From the NCBI RefSeq assembly GCF_001411555.2, contig NC_049914.1:14896798-14960797 (forward strand): DNA of 64,000 nucleotides. Reading direction: 5' to 3'. Positions within the stretch are counted from its first letter, which is position 1. Each line of letters opens with the position of its first letter. The DNA is from Juglans regia. Taxonomy: Eukaryota; Streptophyta; Magnoliopsida; Fagales; Juglandaceae. Shown one piece after another: positions 23,151-34,140 of this stretch. Under the pieces are notes generated by a model. It was given only the letters and a program-made list of their open reading frames with translations. It ran no database searches and was not told where the DNA came from. A program made the position numbers and the translations under genes.

Positions 23151-23777
23151 CATATTATTAACCATATTAATAAATGATTTGATGTAATGTCTTATGTTAT
23201 TAATGAAATTTAATTTCATTTAAAAAAAAAACCCATTGGCGGAGAATAGCTTCCCTCGTGGAAGACATCAATAATTCTGTGTTCTGTCCCTTTGTAGACT
23301 GCCATCAAAATTCATACTGCCAATTTCACGTAATATAATCTCTTTAAATGGATATTAGAAGCATTCTCGTAACATAATTTCCATTAAAATATAGTCTTCT
23401 TTTCTAAGAGGTGCTGCTCCGACCCACCTTGAACAGTACTGCCCCAACATGTATCCTATTTTTTATCGAAAAAATGTTAATTATTTTATGATCTGGTAGG
23501 ATGAGATAATGAGATAATAAAAGGGGAAATTTTTAAGAAATAATATTACTAGGCCCACCGAAAATTCTACACATTTTTTCTACCGAATGGTGTAATTGTT
23601 TTTTTTTTTTCCCTATTTTTTCAAATATTTTTTAAATCCATTTAAACTTGTTTTAAAATAAAAAAAAAAATCACAAAATTATTAAAAAATAATTTTTTAA
23701 TTATTAACTAAAAAAATATTTAAATAAAAAATAAAAAATTATACTTTTTGTATGGCTATATCATTTTTTAAAAATCG
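23151..23777. other. AT-rich intergenic DNA upstream of the glyoxalase gene
   Basis: No gene. Long A and T runs at 23222-23231, 23599-23610 and 23661-23670. The segment at 23540-23760 may be another decayed MITE. Confidence 0.35.
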
Positions 23778-23935
23778 TTTAGATAGTGAGATGAGATGAA
23801 ATTGATTTTAGTTGAATTGAATAAAATATTATTTTTTAATATTATTATTATTTTAAGATTAAAAAAGTTAAATTATTTATTATATTTTATATATAAATTT
23901 TAAAAAATTATTATAATAACATAAGATAAAAGAAA
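23778..23935 (+). repeat. AT-rich MITE copy B
   Basis: It starts GTTTAGATAGTGAGATGAGA and carries the same AATAAAATATTATTTTTTAA and AAAGTTAAATTATTTATTAT segments as the other copies. It ends about 200 bp before the glyoxalase leader and may be part of the gene's promoter. Confidence 0.7.
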
Positions 23936-24155
23936 TAAAATTGATTGAGAGAATTTACGTAAGCAAACGGTGGCACCTCCCCCATGTTCTCGTCGGAGTA
24001 TAAAACCCGAGGTGACTTCACCCTGTCAAAAGACTGGAGAGAGCCACTGCCTCTGCTTCCTATATCACGAAAAGGTAAAGACTATCTCCTATCTCCTACT
24101 TTCATTTGCTCCCTCTCACCCTCTCTCTCTCTCTCCATCCACTTTGTCTTTGTCT

Positions 24156-27100
24156 ATGGCCTCCTCTTCCCTCGCCTGCACCTTATGCCGCTTCTCTTTC
24201 TTCCGACTAACCACCAAAACCTTTTTTCCATATTCGGTCCCGTTCTCCCTCCCCCCCAAAACTAAGGTTTAAAACAATTGCTCCACAATTTTCACATTTT
24301 TAATTTTCTCATCCGTTTAGTTATGTGTTTATTTTGATTCAACATCCAGCATCCGAACCGATTTCGATTGTTCTCTATGGCTTCGGAACCAAAGGAATCG
24401 CCGGCCAACAATCCGGGCCTCCACGCAACCCCAGATGATGCCACTAAATCTTACTTCATGCAACAAACTGTATGTAGATTGGCTTTCATATATATTCATG
24501 TACATTCTGTCCGCGCTTCTGTATTCTTTTCACCGGTTTAGTTAAATATTTGTGACTAATTGATTGCAGATGTTTCGAATTAAGGATCCGAAAGTGAGCC
24601 TTGACTTCTATTCTCGCATCTTGGGCATGTCGTAAGTTTTTGGTTCCTTCTTTCTTTAAAAATAACTTCTTGTCAATTTTCTTATGCTGATATATGTGAT
24701 ATAATGTGCTGTTTTGTGGTCGTGATTGTATGGTTTTTAGTGGAAAATATACTTTGTTTCTGAGACTAACGCAAATGTATTGATACTGCCGAAATTTTAA
24801 ATTTTAATTTAGGCATGTTTGGTGCTTTTTTATTTTTATGTAAGCAGTCCAAATTGGTCTTTATGTATTTTTCATTTTTATGCTCTGAATTGTACAAAAG
24901 TACCTGGTTGCAAGAAGTTGCCTGGGCAGTTTTGCTATCACATAGGTCAGTTCGGAATCTGGGAGGGTGACACTAGAGAGACTAGAGTGACCACCTTAAC
25001 AGCTAGTCTTCCAATAAGACTCAAAACAACCTTACGTAATTGATGCTAGCTCTTTTCCTCTCTACCAGCTTTTCTTGCTTTGCCTTACTGGGGAATGGAC
25101 TTCCTTTCTGGAATGCTTTTTTGGGGAGGGATAGGATTTGTTTTTATTTAAAAATATATCATTTTTCCCTCAAAAGGGTGGTATCTAACATCTAGTGTCT
25201 ATCACCCATGGTGACTTTGCTTCTAAGTTACTTCAAAGTTTCTATGAGTTTATGATGAAATCATAACGACAATTGCATGTTTACTGTATTGCTACCTCAT
25301 GTTTTCTTAGTTGAAGATATCGCTTTATTTTGATTTGATTTTTGAATATGTTGTATTTGCACCGTATAGTAACTTTGCTTTTAAACCAATTTATCAGTTA
25401 AATTGTATTGAAAATTTTCATCTTTGACATGTTGGAGTGGACTTAGAGGTTTCCATGCATTGTCCAAATTAAAAGTTTATGTTGATTTTCGGATATTTCA
25501 GGTTGCTGAAGAGATTGGATTTCCCAGAAATGAAGTTTAGCTTATACTTTCTGGGCTATGAGGTAAATACATGGCATCGCTTATGCAAGGCATATTGTCT
25601 TTGTTAAGGCCATAGTGGCTGTCAGAACTTTTTATTTTTTATTTTATAAGTAAGAGTACTTTTATTAATACGAATGAAATAGGCACGACCCGTGTACACA
25701 GGAAGTATACAAAAGAACACCTAAATACATTCTAAGATCAAGAGAATAAAGACAAGAAGTCATGCACATTGTTTCCATTTAGCACAATGGCTGAAAACCA
25801 AAGCATTAAAGTGTGTAAGAAAAAATTCTGCAGTTCCGCCATTGTGCTCTCCCTATCTTCAAAACACCGCTCTTTTCTTTCTGACCAAATATACCACATA
25901 ATGCACAATGGAATCATTTTCCACACTGCTGCCACTTGAGGACAATCTTGAATCTCCCTCCAACAAGCCAATAAATCCACCACCCTCGAAGGCATCGTCC
26001 ATGCAACGTCGACTCTTCTAAAGATCTCATCCCGCAACACCTTTGTCTCCTTATAATGTAATAGTAAGTGGTCCACTGATTCTCCATTCTTTTTGCATAA
26101 ATAGCACCAACCCATCACAACGCAGCCCCTCTTTCTCAAATTGTCTGTGGTCATCATCTTCCCAAGAGTAGCTGTCCATACAAAGAATGCCACTTTAGAA
26201 GGCACACGAGACTCCCAGATAGACTTCCAAGGGAAATGTGCATCAGCTTGTGATATCAATATTTTGTAATACGCTATGACTGTACATTTTTTGCTGCCAT
26301 TAACCCTCCACTGCAACTTATCCCTCTGTGCTGTAGTGTTTCCCGTGGCATATATCAAGCTGAAAAAATCCAAAACAGTGGGCAATTCCCAACCATGAAA
26401 GTCCCGGTTGAAGAGGACTTCCACTGAGGAGAGCCGTTAGGGGATACCCGCACATTTGCCACAGAAGCTTCACTGTTCGCTGCAATACTATAGAGGGCTG
26501 GAAACACCGTGTTAAAAGCCTGATCTCCACACCAAACATCTTTCCAGAGCCTAATTCTTGTACCCTCTCCAGCCACAAACCAGGTATGGCTTACAAAACT
26601 CGACCACCCCTTCCTAATGAATTTCCATAAGCCCACACCATACCCTCCCCACACTTCCTTGGAGCACCAACCCCCCCACTCACTTCCGTGTCTACAAACA
26701 ATAATTTCCCTCCACAACGATTCCCCCTCCGAGTGGTACCTCCACAACCATTTACCCAATAAGGCTTTATTAAATGTCCTCAAGTTACACACTCCCAATC
26801 CCCCATTCGAAATTGGGGAGCAAACTTTGGACCAATTAACGAGATGAATTTTCTTTTCCTCCCCCACTCACCCCCATAAGAAGGCCCGAAATAGTTTCTC
26901 AATCCTCTTCGCCACTCCTACAGGTAAAGGGAACAAAGATAAAAAATAGGTGGGAAGGTTCGTTAGAGTACTCTTAAGAAGTGTGAGCCGACTCCCTTTT
27001 GATAAATACATTTGTTTCCAACTAGCTAGCCTTTTATCTATATTCTCCACGACCACATCCCAAATGGCTCTAGCCTTAAAAATTGCTCCCAACGGGAGGC

Positions 27101-30100
27101 CCAAATATTTCATAGGCAACAAGGATACTTTACAATCCAAAGCCTAGCCAAGCTGTTGATGTTGGGCATTGCACCCACTGCGACCATCTTGGATTTACTT
27201 AGGTTCACCTAAAGCCTCGACACAGCTTCAAAACATAATAAGAGAGCTCGTAGAGTTTGAATCTGGCCATGATCAGCTTCACAAAAAAGAAGAGTATCAT
27301 CTGCAAACAAGAGATGAGAAATTATGATTGTGCCATTATTACCATTACCCACCGAGAACCCTGATAGAAGACCGCCTCCCACTGCCACCTTTACCATTTG
27401 GCCAAGTGCCTCCATGACTATAACAAAGAGAAGAGGAGATAATGGATCCCCTTGCCTCAACCCACAAGAACTGTTAAAAAACCAGCAGGGGTGCCATTCA
27501 CTAGCACTGAGAAACGGGCGGTGGAGACACAATGTTGAATCCAAGAAATCCATCTATCACCAAAGCCACATCTCCCAAGTAGGTATATGAGAAAATCCCA
27601 GTTCACATGATCATACGTCTTTTCCATGTCAAACTTGCGTAAAATGCCGGGGACTCCCTCCCGCAACCTATGATCCAAGCATTCATTGGCTATAAGAACC
27701 AAGTCTAAGATTTTTCTCCCTCGAACAAACGCATTTTGAGGCTTAGAAATAATTTGTTCCAAAACCAGACTTAGGCGATTGGCCAAGACCTTCGCAATGA
27801 TCTTATAAACTCCACTTACTTGGCTTATAGGATGAAACTCCTCAATTGTTGTGGTCCCATGTTTCTTTGGAATAAGAGCAATGAAAGTTGCAATGAGGCA
27901 TTTTTCAAACTTTCTGAAAGAGTGGAATTCCCCAAAAACTTGCATGACGTCACATTTTATAATATCCCAACATGCTTGAAAAAACCCCGTCGAAAAGCCA
28001 TCTGGGCCCGGTGCTTTATCCTTGGCCCTACTAATAATAACCTTATGAATTTCATCTTCTTCAAAAGGTCTTTCCAACCAACTCGCACTCTGCAAATCAA
28101 TGGACTCAAACAACAAGCTATCAAGCTTCGGCCTCTAACATGCCAGTTCCGTGAGGAGATTCTCGTAGTAATGCACAATATGATTTTCTAACTCAAAGGG
28201 GGAAGTGAGCACTTGAGTACCTAAGTGAAGAGTCTCAATGGCATTGTTATGCCCATGAGAATTATGAAAGGATTTCGTACAATTATCTCCTTCTTTCAGC
28301 CATAGGGGCCCTAGATTTTTGTCGCCATGAAGTCTCCTCCATCAACAGAACCCTCTCCAAGTCTGTCACTACTGAATTCTTCCTCAATTTTGCCTCCTCC
28401 TATGTATCTCCCATCAACTTCCTTCCCTCTAGATCCTGTAATTCCTCCATAAGAGACTCTTTTTGGTTGACAACATTACCGAAAGCTTCCAAGTTCCACT
28501 TTTTTATATCTTGTTTCAACGCCTTAAGCTTACCTGCTAGAATGAAACTGGGAGTACCTTCAAATTGGTAAGAGGCCCACCAATGTCGCACCTTCTTCAC
28601 AAAACCATCATCTGCTAACCACATATTTTCGAACTTGAAATACCGATGTCCCCCATGAATGCCTCCACAATCTAATAGAATAGGAAAATGGTCCGAGCAA
28701 ACACAGGGTAGCCTCTTTTGACACAAATTCTGAAAATGAGCCTCCCATGAGGGAGAGGCTAGAAATCTATCCAATCTCGACCATCCCCGACTATTAGACC
28801 ATGTGAACTCGCCACCGACCACAGGAAAATCCATGAGATCTAGATCAAAAATGAATTCCGAGAACTCTTCCATAGCTAGAGAGAGTCGACAATCCCTTGA
28901 TCGCTCGCGAGGAAAACGGACGATGTTGAAATCCCCACCATACACCACAACACCGCCCATGAAAAAGCATAAGCCCACCAATTCCTCCCAAAGTGTTCTC
29001 CTATCTCTATCCAAGTTAGGGCCATATATACCTGCTAAAGCTCACTTCCACCCATCTACCACATTTTTAAAATGGCTAGCAACCGAAAAAGAGCTACCGC
29101 CTCCACCACCCTTTTATCCCACATAAGGAGAATACCACCTGACACTCCAGACGAAGCCAAATATGACCAACCCACATACAAACACCCCCGCAAACTACGA
29201 ATAATTCTTCTATCAATGACCCGCAACTTTGTTTTTTGTAAACACACCACATCAACCTTCTATGATCGCAATAAAAATTTAATGCGAAGACGCTTATTGC
29301 GATCATTAAGCCCCCGCACGTTCCAAGAGAGGATCTTAGGCTTCATAAGCAAAGTGGCTCCCCTCCCCTTGAATCTACCCCTTCCACCACTCCCTTCCTT
29401 TGCTGCATAATTAATAGTACATTTAAGCCTATTAAGTTCCCGATCTCTCTTATTGGCGGACTTCAAACTGTTGTCTTCTTTCAGCCATGAGAAATCCAAG
29501 TTTCCTCCATCCCACTCCATTCGTATCTTCAGGAATGAAGATGCAACTCCGACGACCTCCCCCGCTGTACTCCATTAACGCCATGAAGAAACCTCTGAAG
29601 TTCGAACACTGCTGGGCTATATACCCTCTATCTCCTTCTCGGTGTGCAGAGTAGAACCCCTTCCTCCCAACCTCCAGGCTATCTTCCAAGGGGACCAACG
29701 AGCTATCGCTAGACCCAAACTCATCTCTGTTGCAACTTTCCAACCCTTCTCAAACACAGTAACCTGACGTCTATTTCTTACCCCCACAAACATTTTCTGT
29801 TCTATTGTAATGCCCTTCGGAGACCCATCCTAAGCTCACCACACCACAAACACCATCGTTTAAAGCAATCACAGACCACCCAAATTATACAGAGGTAAAA
29901 GAAGACTGTTTTCCATGGGCAAAACGAAAATGTATGGAGAGCATTTTACAAAACAACAGGCTGTCAGAACTTGGAAGTTACTTATTGCATTTGGAACTTT
30001 TTGTTTCTTCACTCGACGCTGTCAGTGTTCTCATAAGCATGTCATGTATCCTTTTTACACTAGTGTGTGTGTGTGTGTGTGTGTTTGTATTTGCATTCCC

Positions 30101-32138
30101 CCATTCCATTCTGAACAAGTGCATTGCGAGCGAAAACTGAGGTGTCTTTAAGATTAGCTCCCCCCCAACCCCCAAACTGTATGTAACAATCACAATGTTT
30201 ATGCATATATTTTCTGGTGTAGGATTCAGCATCTGCTCCAGCTAATTCTGTTGATAGAACAGTTTGGACCTTCAGTCAGAAAGCTACAATTGAGCTAACA
30301 CAGTGAGGATAATATTTTCCATAGAAAAATTCTGTTTTTATGTGCAGAACCGTCTTTTATGCACCCATCCCCTGATATCTTTACTGGCAAATAATTTTTA
30401 CAGTAATTGGGGTACTGAAAGTAATCCTGAATTCAAAGGATACCACAATGGCAATTCAGATCCTCGTGGCTTTGGTATGTTACTTTTAAAGTTCAATCTG
30501 ATTACATGTGATTGTGATATATTCTCTGCCCCCACCCCAAAAAAAAATTAGAGATTGATTTTTGAGCCCCTCTTACCGAATACATTTTTCCATCTTCTGT
30601 GGCACATATGGAGTGTGACTAATGAATCCCATATTACATAATCCATCCAATGAGAATAAATTGTTTTAAATATTTTATATAATTTAGTTTTCTTTGCCAG
30701 AAGAATTAGGAAGGGACTCAAAGCTGGCTTAATTGGTATTGAAAAATTGTTAATTGGGCTAGGTTGATTACCTTGAAGAATGGTGCAAGACATGTGAGAT
30801 ATCCCTGTTCATAGGGGTGATGAGCTATAAAGATTCACTAGTCAACATATTGGTCTTCTACTGTTGTATATGCAAATAATTTTGAGTATCTGTCAAACAT
30901 ATTTATATGTAAGTTTTCCCTGTACCCAAAAGGAGCTGTATTGGTAAAAATTGTATTTCTATTCAGTGCATTTGCTTAGCATCATAATCAAACTTTGTTG
31001 GCATCAATGGTATTCCATTGTTTTGGTGTGTGTGTGTGTGTGTACAGGAGAGTAGTACATATTCTCATTCATTGATTTTCTCCATCTTTGGGGTAAGAAT
31101 GATGGCATTTAAATTTTCTCTCTTTATTGTCTTATTGTTTTAAGGACATATTGGCATCACTGTTGATGACACCTACAAGGCATGTGAAAGATTTGAACGC
31201 CTGGGTGTGGAGTTTGTAAAGAAACCAGATGGTGGTAAGCCAGCTGTATGATATTATTTAATTCATTTCACAAGATCTGGTTACTCCTTTATGTTCATTA
31301 TCATCTCAAGTTCAACTTATGGGTGAAAGGTGGAAATTACAAGTCATTTGTGAATTTCAAAACTGGTGTAGCCTAAAAAATCTCTTCACAACTCCTCTAT
31401 CTAAGAAAATAACTTGGATTTTTCTCAAGGGGAAGATATGAATCAAAATTGTGAAATTTATGCAGGGGATGTTGTTGATGATAAGCATTTTCATGATCCC
31501 TATTTTTTTTCTGAAAAATGTCTTGAAGGGGATTACTTAGAGGTCCAAATATTCCTATATTTCCAGTGGTTTCTTGGGTATCTGATGGAAAGCCCTTTAG
31601 AGGGTCTTATATTTCTAGAGTGCAGTTGTTGAATTTAATATTCTGTATGTGAAGATTATAAATAGATAAATAAATAGATATTTGATTAAGATGGGCATTT
31701 AATAGATAAAATGAAAAATGTGATTAAGATAGGCACTTAATAGTTCCTTTGGTTGGAGAAAGAACTTATTGAAGATTATAGCATGTAAGAACTTCCTGAT
31801 CTGGAGTCAATAACATCATTTTTATAAGTGCTATATTTACTTCTCTTTTATATGTTATTCATTCTGCTTATATATTGTTTGATTTCAATTGTGAGTTGTT
31901 AATGAGTAATTTTCTTAATGTAATTCATACTTTTTCTTTCTCCTCAAAATGCTTGATTTGATTATGCATAAGTATGCTCTGTCTAACAGTTATAAAATTA
32001 TAGTTGCTTGCTTAAGATCTGTGGGTACTGGGTGTAGGACAAATGAAGGGTATAGCATTTATTAAGGATCCTGATGGCTATTGGATTGAGATCTTTGACC
32101 TAAAAACTATGGGAACCGTTACTGCTGCTGCTGCTTAA
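24156..32138 (+). CDS. GLX1: Glyoxalase I (lactoylglutathione lyase)
   Basis: The enzyme converts the glutathione hemithioacetal of methylglyoxal to S-lactoylglutathione. Core exons: 24377-24469, 24570-24631, 25502-25562, 30223-30302, 30404-30474, 31145-31234 and 32038-32138. All have GT-AG borders and join in frame to 185 residues from MASEPKES, the usual length for the single-domain plant enzyme. The four metal ligands are present: Gln30 (MQQTMFRIKD), Glu96 (ATIELTHNW), His124 (GFGHIGI) and Glu170 (GYWIEIFD). An upstream ATG at 24156 opens [16 protein letters not shown]. Splicing 24267-24349 (AAG|GT ... CAG) keeps phase 0 and adds 46 residues resembling a plastid leader, giving 231 residues. 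The short form probably acts in the cytosol. The third core intron is 4,660 bp because of an antisense LINE. Function is near certain; the leader is inferred. Confidence 0.95.
25617..25630. repeat. TSD of the intronic LINE (left)
   Basis: GGCTGTCAGAACTT, repeated exactly at 29959-29972. A 14-bp duplication fits target-primed LINE insertion. Confidence 0.93.
25738..26867 (-). pseudogene. LINE ORF2 C-terminal region with zinc-finger (zf-RVT)
   Basis: Reverse-strand reading at 26867-26355 has [19 protein letters not shown] and [17 protein letters not shown], the standard segment after plant LINE RT. A frameshift near 26400 leads into 26424-25738, with [37 protein letters not shown] and [20 protein letters not shown]. 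The Cys/His arrangement is the zf-RVT domain found at the end of many plant LINE ORF2 proteins; its role is probably RNA binding. The stop at 25738 is the natural end, about 107 bp before the A-rich tail. Confidence 0.85.
26868..28116 (-). pseudogene. LINE reverse transcriptase (ORF2 middle)
   Basis: Reverse-strand pieces: 28116-27457 with [29 protein letters not shown] and [15 protein letters not shown]; 27553-27209 with [20 protein letters not shown] and the active-site block [10 protein letters not shown]; and 27140-26868 with [13 protein letters not shown]. Together these cover the RT fingers, palm and thumb of L1-type plant LINEs. The enzyme would copy LINE RNA at the nicked target. A frameshift near 27500 and a stop near 27200 divide it. 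The FADD catalytic pair is intact, so the damage is recent or mild. Confidence 0.88.
28400..29330 (-). pseudogene. LINE endonuclease domain (ORF2 N-terminus)
   Basis: The reading starts near [20 protein letters not shown] (about 29345 reverse), the usual beginning of plant LINE ORF2. It continues with VVCLQKTKL in the next piece. The 29014-28400 frame holds [17 protein letters not shown], then [19 protein letters not shown] and [10 protein letters not shown]. The DFN, SRLDR and SDH motifs are the catalytic and structural marks of the endonuclease that nicks the target site. Frameshifts lie around 29250 and 29050. It precedes the RT piece, with a short stop-containing gap at 28130-28400. Confidence 0.87.
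29450..29743 (-). pseudogene. LINE ORF1 C-terminal fragment
   Basis: A reverse-strand open frame of 97 codons with [40 protein letters not shown] and [16 protein letters not shown]. This is the tail of the protein that precedes ORF2 in many plant LINEs. It ends about 100 bp before the ORF2 start. Only the C-terminal part is present because the insertion is cut short at 29958, as is common for LINEs. The RNA-binding role is known for the family and not visible here. Confidence 0.65.
29959..29972. repeat. TSD of the intronic LINE (right)
   Basis: GGCTGTCAGAACTT, an exact copy of 25617-25630. Confidence 0.93.
30063..30084. repeat. (GT)n microsatellite in glyoxalase intron 3
   Basis: Eleven GT units. 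A second (GT)n run at 31026-31043 lies in the intron before exon 6. Confidence 0.95.
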
Positions 32139-32430
32139 AATAATGATCTGAGACTTCAGTTACTTTTTCTTGTAACTACTTTTGATTATTTTTTATTTCC
32201 TGTTGGACACCAACCTTTTACGCTGGCATTCCAAAGTACCGTTTGTGCGTTTTAGTACTTGTCGTAGATCATATCTGCCAATTTAGTCATTTCATGCTTG
32301 CACTAAAGGCTTTGTTGACAATGTGAGGCTTTGTTGACAATAAGCTGTTAAGAGGGGAAGGAATGACCTAGTGTCCTAAAAAGAGAGAACGTATCCAAAG
32401 AAAGAGTATGGAAACCATTAATCATCTACT
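32139..32430 (+). other. 3' UTR and end region of the glyoxalase gene
   Basis: Follows the TAA at 32136-32138. T-rich sequence with no further exon. The exact cleavage site cannot be set; no perfect AATAAA was seen near the stop. Confidence 0.5.
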
Positions 32431-32439
32431 ACTACCTCA

Positions 32440-32960
32440 CAGGTTAGTGTAGTCGATCAATGGTTTCCCTACTTTTCGTTTACAGACAATGCCAGTCCGT
32501 CAAATTATACAATGTTAAGACCTTGCTGTGTAGCGGTCCAAGCAAAGAAAATCGCTTCAAAGGAGGTCTTTTCGTGCCAAAGGCTTTTACATGAAAAGGC
32601 AACACTAGTAACTGGACAAAGGGAATGGTAAAAAGTCCTAGCCTCAAACATCCATCTCTAAGAGGGAATCAACCAGAATATCATCTAACGGTCTACTAAA
32701 GGTGATATTCCACTGTGGAATGTCATTTTGAAGCTGCAAAATAATCTGCCATTCAAAGCCTTCTTATATTGAGAAATACCAAACAGCTTCAAGAATACCA
32801 CCTTTAAGGTTTGATCTCTACACCATATTTCATGTACCAAAATCTTATTTTAGTTCCCCAACCTCTTCATATGTAATTAATTCGAGAGAAATCAAACCAC
32901 CCTGCTCAAATAGTTTTCCACACCCCTTATATCCATTAATTTTTCATTTGAATACCGTCC
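32440..32960 (-). pseudogene. Decayed LINE ORF2 piece (zf-RVT side)
   Basis: Reverse-strand reading is broken but keeps the order of the segment after plant LINE RT: an EIWCRDQTLKVVFLKLFGI block (compare [20 protein letters not shown] in the intronic LINE), then a FEARTFYHSLC and CKSLWHEK block. Several stops and shifts. It is a scrap from a separate insertion close behind the glyoxalase gene. Assignment rests on similarity of order to the LINE at 25631-29958. Confidence 0.5.
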
Positions 32961-33059
32961 TTCCCAATACCATATTTAACTTCCATATTCAACCAACCAA
33001 TCTCTCTGTCATCTTCTTAATGATCACATTAACAAGGATTTCTTATATTATTTGGGGAA

Positions 33060-33360
33060 GCCCGGTCTCGTTGCAATAGTTTGATGTTATATATGTAAGA
33101 TGAATGATGAATCTGTGGATAATTTAGTTTTGCATTGCGAAGTACAAGGGCGTTATGGGATACGTCTTTTAGTAGAATTGGCATTACTTGGGAGATGCCT
33201 TCGAGGGTTGTAGATTTCGAGGGTGGTAGATTTCTTAGCTAGTTGGAATGGTTTTTACTATTGTTCTTAGGTGGTTTCGATTTGGAGGATGATTCTTTTG
33301 TATCTTATATGATGTATATGGATGAAAATGAATGATCGGTACTTTGATGGATAGGGATTG
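33060..33360 (+). pseudogene. Decayed LINE zf-RVT tail, plus strand
   Basis: The plus-strand reading includes MNDESVDNLVLHCEVQGRYG, then VVDFLASWNG, then CIWMKMNDRYFDG. These parallel the [18 protein letters not shown] and [13 protein letters not shown] blocks of the intronic LINE. It is broken by stops and too short to be functional. It is opposite in strand to the piece at 32440-32960, so it is probably a separate insertion or an inversion. Confidence 0.5.
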
Positions 33361-33958
33361 TAAGGGATAAAATATATCATGCCCATGGTATTTTCTAGAC
33401 CCAGCCCAATGGGGGGGACTCATTAGAAGGGAGGAATAAGAAGAGAGAGGGAATGGACAAAAGATTGAGAGAGTGCAAAGTGTCAGGAGGAAGAGAGGGG
33501 AAGTGACATAAAGTACAGGGGAAATGACATAAAGCAAGGGGGACAGACTTCTCCTCGAGAGAGCTTCTTCAACCTCACGAAAGGGGTTTTAGAGACTATA
33601 TTTCTACCAGAAGATAGACTTTCGAGATCTATTGTACAATGAGGATGAGAGACTATGAGAGACTGTAAAACAAGTTTATTATAGTAGATCCTCTCCTCTC
33701 CAAGCCCCTATGGACGTAGGTCCAGTGTTGAATCACGTAAATCTGTGTCTCCTTTTATTTATTTTCTCTGCATTTGTTTACTGTTCACTTCCAAGGATGT
33801 ACGCACAGACACCATATAGCCGCACTGGACCACCGCCAGGAATTCCACACAACACTGATTGAGGCTGAGATCATCATCGCTGGCCGGGAATGACACTTTC
33901 TTCCCTTTTGGCTTGTTGTGCTGATTTTAGGCTTTAAATGTTGGCATTGTCTGTGGGA
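33359..33958 (+). repeat. LTR remnant with primer-site-like end
   Basis: Starts TGTAAGGGATAAAATATATC. It contains GGACGTAGGTCC and a GAATCACGTAAATCTGTGTC block seen in many plant LTRs near their 3' part. It is followed by TTGGCATTGTCTGTGGGAT at 33941, close to a plant Ty3 primer-binding site. No gag or pol follows and no second LTR was found, so it is a cut-down copy. Confidence 0.45.
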
Positions 33959-34087
33959 TCTAATTCACTTTCTAAACTGAAGGTGAGAGAATGACGATTT
34001 TCCAACGTGCTAAAATCATTAAACGAGTAGATGACATTTTTCTAGATAAATGTTCTTAATCTTTTGACTTTTATTTTTATGAAAAAC

Positions 34088-34140
34088 ACTACTACGAAAA
34101 ATGGGCGAGCAAACCTTTCTTCGCCCACCTAGGAACCTAA
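34088..34140 (+). mobile_element. Isolated CACTA-type left end
   Basis: CACTACTACGAAAAATGGGC followed by an inverted GGGCGAG/CGCCCAC pair looks like the end of a CACTA element with its short subterminal hairpin. No matching right end (GTAGTAGTG) was found nearby. A fragment, or chance. Confidence 0.35.

Larger units (their letters stand above)
25631..29958 (-). mobile_element. 5'-truncated L1-type LINE in glyoxalase intron 3, antisense
   Basis: The 4,328-bp insertion is flanked by a perfect 14-bp TSD. Its tail, read on the reverse strand, ends in an A-rich stretch (complement of TTTATTTTTTATTTTATAAG at 25629). Order on the reverse strand: the last part of an ORF1-like protein (29743-29450), apurinic-type endonuclease (about 29330-28400), reverse transcriptase (28116-26868) and a zf-RVT-type zinc-finger C-terminus (26867-25738). 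No RNase H domain follows. Frameshifts and stops break ORF2 in at least five places. Host splice sites are untouched, so the gene probably tolerates it. Confidence 0.93.
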
